A stretch of DNA of 64,000 bases, taken from contig NZ_LJYX01000006.1 of the NCBI RefSeq assembly GCF_001440345.1, forward strand, positions 124,001 to 188,000, written 5' to 3'. Numbering within the stretch: the stretch's first letter is position 1; every line of letters begins with the position of its first letter. The notes below the pieces were generated by a model. The model was not told the origin of the DNA, made no database searches, and worked only from the letters and a program-made list of their open reading frames with translations. This DNA comes from Colwellia sp. TT2012 (lineage in GTDB: Bacteria; Pseudomonadota; Gammaproteobacteria; Enterobacterales; Alteromonadaceae). The translations under genes and the position numbers were made by a program. Shown here piece after piece: positions 58,433 to 64,000 of the stretch.

Positions 58433-58633
58433 ATGAACAAACCATTTTTTGCAAATTTTTTAGAAGAGCAAGATGTTAAAGAAGTATCTGGCGGTACATA
58501 TAAAGGGCTTCCGATTGGTGTTGCTCCTGGCGGTGGTGGTTGTGTCATTACCGACCCACGTAAAGATCAGTTAGAAGTTACAATGAAAGCCCCTTCTGAT
58601 GGTGATGAAGGTGCAGAATTAGAATTATTCTAA
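58433..58633 (+). CDS. Graspetide (microviridin-like) precursor 1
   Basis: 66 aa. Leader MNKPFFANFLEEQDVKEVSGG combines the graspetide helix motif (PFFARFL-type, here PFFANFL) with a double-glycine cleavage site. The core part contains TMKAPSDGDE, matching the microviridin T-x-K-x-P-S-D-x-E-E ring region, with Ala for Tyr and Asp for the first Glu. Predicted product: Thr/Ser ester and Lys amide crosslinks made by the two ATP-grasp enzymes downstream, released and exported by the PCAT (inference). Confidence 0.9.
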   Translation: MNKPFFANFLEEQDVKEVSGGTYKGLPIGVAPGGGGCVITDPRKDQLEVTMKAPSDGDEGAELELF

Positions 58634-58649
58634 TTTTTTAAATCTTATA

Positions 58650-58743
58650 TTGGCCCGTTTAGCGACATTAGCCAACAAACAACTACACGACAGATACTCA
58701 AAATAGGGTAAGCGTCGGACATTAATATTAAAAGGAAAAAACA
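58650..58743 (+). promoter_or_regulatory. Structured 5' leader motif, copy 13
   Basis: TTGGC/GCCAA P1, loop CCGTTTAGCGACATTA, tail CAAACAACTA, CGAC/GTCG P2, GGACATTAA. Confidence 0.75.
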
Positions 58744-58944
58744 ATGAACAAACCATTTTTTGCAAATTTTTTAGAAGAGCAAGATGTTAAAGAAGTATCT
58801 GGCGGTACATATAAAGGGCTTCCGATTGGTGTTGCTCCTGGCGGTGGTGGTTGTGTCATTACCGACCCACGTAAAGATCAGTTAGAAGTTACAATGAAAG
58901 CCCCTTCTGATGGTGATGAAGGTGCAGAATTAGAATTATTCTAA
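58744..58944 (+). CDS. Graspetide precursor 2 (identical to 1)
   Basis: 66 aa, same protein as precursor 1 and apparently the same DNA sequence. Confidence 0.9.
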   Translation: MNKPFFANFLEEQDVKEVSGGTYKGLPIGVAPGGGGCVITDPRKDQLEVTMKAPSDGDEGAELELF

Positions 58945-58960
58945 TTTTTTAAATCTTATA

Positions 58961-59054
58961 TTGGCCCGTTTAGCGACATTAGCCAACAAACAACTACACG
59001 ACAGATACTCAAAATAGGGTAAGCGTCGGACATTAATATTAAAAGGAAAAAACA
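58961..59054 (+). promoter_or_regulatory. Structured 5' leader motif, copy 14
   Basis: Same as copy 13 by reading. Confidence 0.75.
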
Positions 59055-59231
59055 ATGAACAAACCATTTTTTGCAAATTTTTTAGAAGAGCAAGATGTTA
59101 AAAAAGTAACAGGCGGCATACTTCCAGGCGATGGAGGTTGTGTTATTACCGACCCACGTAAAGATCAGTTAGAAGTTACAATGAAATACCCTTCTGATGG
59201 TGATGAAGGTGCAGAATTAGAATTATTCTAA
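59055..59231 (+). CDS. Graspetide precursor 3
   Basis: 58 aa: leader as before but ending DVKKVTGG; eight residues shorter after it (ILPGDGGCVITDPRKDQ); ring region TMKYPSDGDE with the canonical Tyr. Second precursor variant. Confidence 0.88.
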   Translation: MNKPFFANFLEEQDVKKVTGGILPGDGGCVITDPRKDQLEVTMKYPSDGDEGAELELF

Positions 59232-59247
59232 TTTTTTAAATCTTATA

Positions 59248-59341
59248 TTGGCCCGTTTAGCGACATTAGCCAACAAACAACTACACGACAGATACTCAAA
59301 ATAGGGTAAGCGTCGGACATTAATATTAAAAGGAAAAAACA
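59248..59341 (+). promoter_or_regulatory. Structured 5' leader motif, copy 15
   Basis: Same as copy 13 by reading. Confidence 0.75.
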
Positions 59342-59518
59342 ATGAACAAACCATTTTTTGCAAATTTTTTAGAAGAGCAAGATGTTAAAAAAGTAACAGG
59401 CGGCATACTTCCAGGCGATGGAGGTTGTGTTATTACCGACCCACGTAAAGATCAGTTAGAAGTTACAATGAAATACCCTTCTGATGGTGATGAAGGTGCA
59501 GAATTAGAATTATTCTAA
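59342..59518 (+). CDS. Graspetide precursor 4 (same as 3)
   Basis: 58 aa, identical to precursor 3 in protein sequence. Too short to stand out from ORF length alone but framed by the same leader and 3' sequence. Confidence 0.88.
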   Translation: MNKPFFANFLEEQDVKKVTGGILPGDGGCVITDPRKDQLEVTMKYPSDGDEGAELELF

Positions 59519-59534
59519 TTTTTTAAATCTTATA

Positions 59535-59628
59535 TTGGCCCGTTTAGCGACATTAGCCAACAAACAACTACACGACAGATACTCAAAATAGGGTAAGCGT
59601 CGGACATTAATATTAAAAGGAAAAAACA
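59535..59628 (+). promoter_or_regulatory. Structured 5' leader motif, copy 16
   Basis: Same as copy 13 by reading; last of the series. Confidence 0.75.
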
Positions 59629-59805
59629 ATGAACAAACCATTTTTTGCAAATTTTTTAGAAGAGCAAGATGTTAAACAAGTAACAGGCGGCATACTTCCA
59701 GGCGATGGAGGTTGTGTTATTACCGACCCACGTAAAGATCAGTTAGAAGTTACAATGAAATACCCTTCTGATGGTGATGAAGGGGCTGAATCAGAATTAT
59801 TCTAA
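59629..59805 (+). CDS. Graspetide precursor 5
   Basis: 58 aa, as precursor 3 with DVKQVTGG and a Leu to Ser change near the C-terminus (GAESELF). Closest to the ATP-grasp genes. Confidence 0.88.
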   Translation: MNKPFFANFLEEQDVKQVTGGILPGDGGCVITDPRKDQLEVTMKYPSDGDEGAESELF

Positions 59806-59815
59806 TTTTTTAACT

Positions 59816-59832
59816 GAGCGGTTTGTCCGCTC
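59816..59832 (+). terminator. Short hairpin, possible attenuator
   Basis: GAGCGG / CCGCTC with five base loop and a T-rich tail (TTTCTTC) between the last precursor and the ligase genes. Could lower enzyme transcription relative to precursors. Confidence 0.45.
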
Positions 59833-59867
59833 TTTCTTCAAACGACTTATCAGCTATTTAAAAGATT

Positions 59868-60878
59868 ATGACTATGAACAATACTAATGTGCTTTTTTTA
59901 ACTCACAGTAAAGACTCTTATGTACCTCAACTTATAGAGAAGTGCTTAGCAAAGAAGGGGTTGAAAATGGTACGGATGAATACTGATTCATACCCGCTTA
60001 ATATTAAACTAACGGCTTTTCAGAGTAATGAGGTTGTGTCAGGAGAGCTGACAGTTGATGGAGTAACATATCAACTTGATGAGTTTTGTGCGGTATATTT
60101 TCGAAAAAATATGCAAGCTAATTTAACTAGCGAACTTTCTGGTGATCTATTAAAGCAGGCAACTAAAGAAGCCTCAGCAGCTAAGAATGCAATTTTGTAT
60201 GCGCTTGAATCAGTATTTTGGATCGATTATCCCTTTGATATTCAACGCGCGGAAAATAAACAGTTGCAATTACTTTTAGCTAAACAAGTAGGCTTAATAA
60301 TTCCTAATTCGCTACTAAGCAATGATCCTACAAAGGTAGAGAAGTTTTACCACCAAGAGCAAGGTCATATCATTAGTAAAATGCTGACCCCTTTGAAAAA
60401 TTTTATGCAATCAGCTAGCTCGTTTGTTTATACCTCAAAAGTTAAAGAAGAACATTTATCACAATTAGAAAGCTTGAAGCTATGCCCTATGCAATTTCAA
60501 CAAGAAATTGAAAAAGCTTACGAACTTCGTGTCATTTATGTTGATGGTCATTTTTTTACTGGAAAAATTTCTACTACAGCTATAACTGATAGTAACAAGC
60601 CTGATTGGCGAAGAGCCAATAGTAATGATTTCTTTTGGCAAGAATACTGTCTACCAACGGAGGTTTCCGACAAAATAACTCATCTAATGAATCGATTATC
60701 TTTAAAGTTCGGTGCACTTGACCTTATTAAATCAATAAACAATGAATATGTGTTTTTAGAGGTAAACCCTTGCGGAGAGTGGGGGATGTTACAGCAAAGC
60801 TTAGACCTACCTATTGCAGAACAAATCGCAGAATGTATTCATAATAATGTAATGAAAGGAAAAAAACATGCAGCATAA
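59868..60878 (+). CDS. Graspetide ATP-grasp ligase 1 (MdnB/MdnC family)
   Basis: 336 aa. N-terminus VLFLTHSKDSYVPQLIEKCL and the FNTD-like MVRMNTDSYPL, central KLCPMQFQQEIEKAYELRVIYVDG, and the metal/ATP site FGALDLIKSINNEYVFLEVNPCGEW are typical of microviridin ligases. It uses ATP to join acidic side chains to Thr/Ser or Lys in the core after binding the PFFANFL helix. Whether it is the ester- or amide-former cannot be told here. Overlaps the second ligase by 11 bases. Confidence 0.92.
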   Translation: MTMNNTNVLFLTHSKDSYVPQLIEKCLAKKGLKMVRMNTDSYPLNIKLTAFQSNEVVSGELTVDGVTYQLDEFCAVYFRKNMQANLTSELSGDLLKQATKEASAAKNAILYALESVFWIDYPFDIQRAENKQLQLLLAKQVGLIIPNSLLSNDPTKVEKFYHQEQGHIISKMLTPLKNFMQSASSFVYTSKVKEEHLSQLESLKLCPMQFQQEIEKAYELRVIYVDGHFFTGKISTTAITDSNKPDWRRANSNDFFWQEYCLPTEVSDKITHLMNRLSLKFGALDLIKSINNEYVFLEVNPCGEWGMLQQSLDLPIAEQIAECIHNNVMKGKKHAA

Positions 60879-61854
60879 AATAGTATTAATTATTACCCAT
60901 AGTCATGACAATAATTCAATTGAAGAAGTTTCTGGTTTTCTAAAAGAACAAGGCATAAAAGCGGTAAGGTTTAATACTGATTTATTTCCAACTAAAATTA
61001 CAATTGAATCCTACCAAGGAGATATAAATCAGCAAATATTAACTATTGAAAATGGCGAGCAATACAAACTTTCTGATATTGGTGCCATTTGGTATCGTAG
61101 ATTTCATACTGGCCGAGACCTTCCTAAGGATATTGAGGCTCAAGCGAGAAAAACTTGCTTTGAAGAATCAAAGCGTACTCTGTTAGGTTACTTTGATGCG
61201 CTCGATGCGTTTAAAATGGATGATTATTGGGCTATTCGACGTGCATCATCAAAAGAATTACAGTTAATCAAAGCACGTGAGCATGGTATTGACATTCCTG
61301 ACACATTAACTACTAATAGCCCTCAAGCTGTAGTTGATTTTTATCATAAACATAACGGCGACATCATTAGCAAAATGCAAACAGCCTTTGCTATTTACAG
61401 TGAAGGCAAAGAAAGTGTAGTTTATACAAATCCAATTAAAGAATCAGATCTTGAAAAGTTGGATGAATTAAAATTTTGCCCTATGCAGTTTCAACAAGCA
61501 TTAGCCAAAGAATTAGAATTACGTGCCACAGTAGTTGGTGATAAGGTGTTTTGTATAGCCATTGATAGTAATAAATTTCAAGACGAAAATTATGATTGGC
61601 GTAAAAAAGGTTCATCTACTTTAGAAGCTTGGTTTCCTTACTCGCTACCAGAACATGAAGAGAAAAAGTTGATCGCACTTACCAAAGATTTGGGTCTTAA
61701 TTACGGAGCAGCGGACTATATTTTAACACCAAAAGGGGAATTGAAATTTTTAGAAATCAATCCGTGCGGTGAATTTTATTGGGCTGTGAAGTATCAAAAA
61801 CAAAAAATCTGTCAGGCGATTGCGAATCATCTAGCTTTAAATATGCATTGTTAG
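60868..61854 (+). CDS. Graspetide ATP-grasp ligase 2 (MdnB/MdnC family)
   Basis: 328 aa paralogue of ligase 1: IVLIITHSHDNNSIEEVSGFL, VRFNTDLFP, FCPMQFQQALAKELELRATVVGD and FLEINPCGEFYW. The pair matches the two-enzyme system (one ester, one amide former) of microviridin biosynthesis. No dedicated acetyltransferase lies next to it. Starts within the end of ligase 1. Confidence 0.92.
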   Translation: MQHKIVLIITHSHDNNSIEEVSGFLKEQGIKAVRFNTDLFPTKITIESYQGDINQQILTIENGEQYKLSDIGAIWYRRFHTGRDLPKDIEAQARKTCFEESKRTLLGYFDALDAFKMDDYWAIRRASSKELQLIKAREHGIDIPDTLTTNSPQAVVDFYHKHNGDIISKMQTAFAIYSEGKESVVYTNPIKESDLEKLDELKFCPMQFQQALAKELELRATVVGDKVFCIAIDSNKFQDENYDWRKKGSSTLEAWFPYSLPEHEEKKLIALTKDLGLNYGAADYILTPKGELKFLEINPCGEFYWAVKYQKQKICQAIANHLALNMHC

Positions 61855-61893
61855 ATATTTTTTAGTAAACAAAGTAAAGAGCAAAACGTAAGT

Positions 61894-61920
61894 AAGCATA
61901 ATCAGAAGAGTATTATGCTT
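61894..61920 (+). terminator. Hairpin after ligase 2
   Basis: Perfect stem AAGCATAAT / ATTATGCTT 40 bases after the stop, but without a T run; only a candidate. Confidence 0.3.
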
Positions 61921-61963
61921 AACAACTTCACTAAAACCGTTCGGTTAAAAATAATTTAAGTCG

Positions 61964-63274
61964 TTAGTATGTCGTGAGCTTACGGCAGCATAGCGTGACA
62001 TCGTGAATTTCAGGGTGTGCTTTTACTTGCTCTTTTTCTCGTTGTAAGGTGGTGAAGTAGTCAAATACATTGATGCCCGCCTCACTTCCCGTCGCGATGA
62101 CAGAGGTGATCACATCGCCGATCGTCGCACCCAATAAAGTTTTGTGGAACATCGCGTTTTTCTGTCTCTTACGATGATTTTTAGCATCGCTTCAATGCGA
62201 TTATTGTCGATTTTTACACCCTCTACGGTGCAAAACACAACTCAAGCCAACATAGTGTTTGATAAAATAGCGAATAGCCTTGCCTAAACCACTGTTTTCT
62301 TCAACCGTTTCATTAGCTAAATGGATTTCTCCCCAAGATTTTATTTCTGCCATGATGGGGGCTGAGTGTTTCTGATGATAAGCAGCCTTGCGCTCGGCGT
62401 TAACTTTTCTTCTTTCGTGCAGTCATCAAAGACCCATATTTCACTATAGCGTTTGAGTACATGCTCAACTTCCTCAGGGAAGTAATTGATAACATAAACA
62501 AATTGTCGTCTGGCGTGACATTACACAATGACATGGTCACATCGCGACCCGTCGGTCGATTACTCGCTAGTGCATCACTCCTGATAAGTGGTTTGGCGCA
62601 TGATTGACTACGTTTGTGTAAAATACTGTCAATAAACTCTCCTGCATTGCCAATGTTGATTTCGAACAAGACTATGTGCTTATTATCCATCAGTGTCGCG
62701 ATAACACTTGAGGTATAAACGCCTGATCGTAGACGCGTTTTATCACTGTTACGCACTGTTTTCTCTATCGGCTTTGCGTCAAAAATACGGTTAGTGGTGT
62801 CATCTAAATAATAATGTTTAGCGTCGCTCGCTAAATTGAAGAGTAATTGGACCACCGGATAAATATCATTACAAACAAGCTCAACTTGGTCGAATACTGT
62901 TGATGCAGTGATCTTGATCCCGAGTAACTTTTGAATACTGCTCTGTCGATAAAAAGGCAGTCCGGCCAAATATTTGTAAATCGCCATGAGTGAGCGTGCG
63001 GAATAACCATACTTTTGACCAGCGGTGCCATCGGTTAAGACCTCTGCCGGTAGTGGTGCGGTAAAGTAAGCGTCGCAGGTATTACAGCGAAGGCGCTCCA
63101 TCACATGTTGCTCAGGTTTAAACGGGTTTGTGTAGTCGCTAAGGTCAACAATGCGTCGAGTAATAACTGGTAATCATCAGGACTCAACGCCAGATTATTT
63201 TCCTTGGCTTCGCTGACGCGCGTTATCAACGCTTCAAATGCTTTGCCATCAATGTCGGTAAAAGGTTTTCTCAC
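61964..63274 (-). pseudogene. IS66-family transposase TnpC, frameshifted
   Basis: Minus-strand pieces in different frames: GTG start at 63274 giving MRKPFTDIDGKAFEALITRV and LALSPDDYQLLLDALL, then the zinc-like CNTCDAYFTAPLPAEV and YYLDDTTNRIFDAKP DDE region (62400-63104), and the C-terminal KTLLGATIGDVITSVIATG...FDYFTTLQR piece (61964-62152). At least three frame breaks, so inactive. Confidence 0.85.
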
Positions 63275-63399
63275 GGGTTATCCAAAGTCAGTGTTGGGTA
63301 CAGGTTGATTTTGCAGGCATTATGATCCGATAAAATGAAAAATTAAGTCTTTATATTGTGCTGTTTATTCGTTGGCGTGGATCTGTTTTTTCCCATAAG

Positions 63400-63578
63400 G
63401 GATCGTTATCGCACGCACCATGGTTTTATTGCGGTTTATAAAAACGAACACCGTGCCTGAACGTGGGTTGACCAAGAGTTTATGAACGACAGACAGTCGC
63501 TAAACTATCAATACCCTGACGAAAGTCTGCGGGTACAATAGCGACCAATATATGGGTATCGGCAGTAAGGTGGCTCAT
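63400..63578 (-). pseudogene. IS66-family TnpB remnant
   Basis: Minus strand: MSHLTADTHILVAIVPADFRQGIDSLATVCR, then after a frameshift SGTVFVFINRNKTMVRAITIPYG, the IS66 Orf2 (TnpB) signature. Broken and shortened. Confidence 0.75.
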
Positions 63579-63580
63579 GA

Positions 63581-63940
63581 TCACATCGCGCCAATTAGTG
63601 AAATGAGCAGTTCAGCATTAACTGCACCCGATAAATTCATCTGATCACCACTGGCAAAGCACCGTTCAACCTTTACAGAAGACTGTGTTGGTGAGGTGGA
63701 AATCGGTAGATGAACAAATTGCGGTTTTGTCTCGGTGGACGCAACACACTTTCGCCATTGTTTGAGCTGACGACCACTGATCTTAAGTGCGGATGTTATT
63801 TGACTAGAGGAATAATGATTGAGTAATGCGATGGCTTGCTCACGCAATATGACAGGTGTTGGCACTTGACGGCCATTTCGATTGCTACGCCAGTACTCAA
63901 AGACAGTAACGAGCGTTGATAATGGATCTGGGGGTGACAT
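63581..63940 (-). CDS. IS66-family TnpA-like accessory protein
   Basis: 119 aa helix-turn-helix type protein (REQAIALLNHYSSSQITSALKISGRQLKQWRK) of the IS66 first ORF. Apparently intact but belongs to a dead element, ahead of tnpB and tnpC. Confidence 0.7.
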   Translation of the reverse strand: MSPPDPLSTLVTVFEYWRSNRNGRQVPTPVILREQAIALLNHYSSSQITSALKISGRQLKQWRKCVASTETKPQFVHLPISTSPTQSSVKVERCFASGDQMNLSGAVNAELLISLIGAM

Positions 63941-64000
63941 AATTGCATCCTAATAATAGAGGTTGCGTACATTAAATCAGATCAAAAGATGGAAGTTGAA

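Larger units (their letters stand above)
58641..59805 (+). repeat. Tandem graspetide-precursor repeats
   Basis: Units of 311 bases (precursors 1 to 3) then 287 bases (3 to 5); the 24 base difference is the shorter core of the later precursors. Leaders and 3' halves appear identical or nearly so; unit 5 differs at a few bases. Confidence 0.9.
61964..63940 (-). mobile_element. Decayed IS66-family insertion sequence
   Basis: Order tnpA-tnpB-tnpC on the minus strand, as in IS66 elements, with frameshifts in tnpB and tnpC. Terminal inverted repeats were not identified. Bounds the RiPP locus on its right. Confidence 0.8.

Noticed and set aside
53579-59628. CRISPR array
   Set aside because: Repeats are 80-100 bases with long coding sequence between them, repeats themselves vary, and no cas genes are present.
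53579-59628. Integron cassette array with attC sites
   Set aside because: CCGTTTAGC does not fit the GTTRRRY core site, no integrase is seen, and the conserved hairpin lies upstream and close to each start codon rather than after each gene.
53579-59628. Known riboswitch (preQ1-I or c-di-GMP-I) as the identity of the leader
   Set aside because: A preQ1-like pseudoknot shape is possible, but the conserved bases of either aptamer are not present and the downstream genes do not fit.

Overview
The window is low-GC gammaproteobacterial chromosome. The core genes and their order (nrdR-ribD-ribE-ribBA, pepA divergent from lptF-lptG, valS-holC) and the protein sequences fit Alteromonadales, most likely Colwelliaceae (Colwellia/Thalassotalea type). 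This placement comes from gene content and sequence recognition only; no database search was run.

Layout. 1-28.8 kb is mostly housekeeping: the end of a NatA/NatB-type ABC exporter, an ECF-like sigma factor with a membrane partner, glyA, nrdR, ribD, ribE, ribBA, a decayed lipoprotein gene, a secreted pyroglutamyl-peptidase-like protein whose nucleophile is Ser instead of Cys, a cold-shock gene, valS, holC, pepA, lptF/lptG (with two extra tandem truncated copies of the lptG 5' end), an RDD protein, and an RND efflux pump divergent from a TetR regulator with two palindromic operators. A tRNA-Leu(CAA) at 29.4 kb, surrounded by tRNA relics and a repeated tRNA 3' end, marks the start of accessory DNA. 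30-41.7 kb holds an unrecognised three-gene operon, a RelA/SpoT-like gene, a lipase/lipoprotein pair, a channel-like membrane protein between two IS6-family remnants, a LysR regulator, a GNAT acetyltransferase and a broken REP-type transposase.

42-61.9 kb is the most unusual part: a composite RiPP (ribosomal peptide) locus. It encodes a full-length class I lanthipeptide-type dehydratase, a divergent membrane-anchored CadC-like regulator, a Ser/Thr-rich cysteine-free precursor, two small accessory proteins, an HlyD adaptor and a C39-peptidase ABC exporter (PCAT). Next come 12 tiny genes for double-glycine-leader peptides with a near-constant leader and very different cores, then five microviridin-like graspetide precursors that also carry a Gly-Gly cleavage site, then two ATP-grasp ligases. 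A structured 5' leader sequence occurs 16 times upstream of these peptide genes, in both chemical classes, with compensatory changes in its stems. Several units are exact tandem duplications, one carries a MITE insertion whose empty site is visible in a sister repeat, and one leader copy has lost its gene.

Proposed working model (inference): one exporter cleaves and secretes a pool of short peptides, some modified by the dehydratase or the ATP-grasp pair, all controlled through the shared RNA leader. A decayed IS66 element closes the locus and the window.
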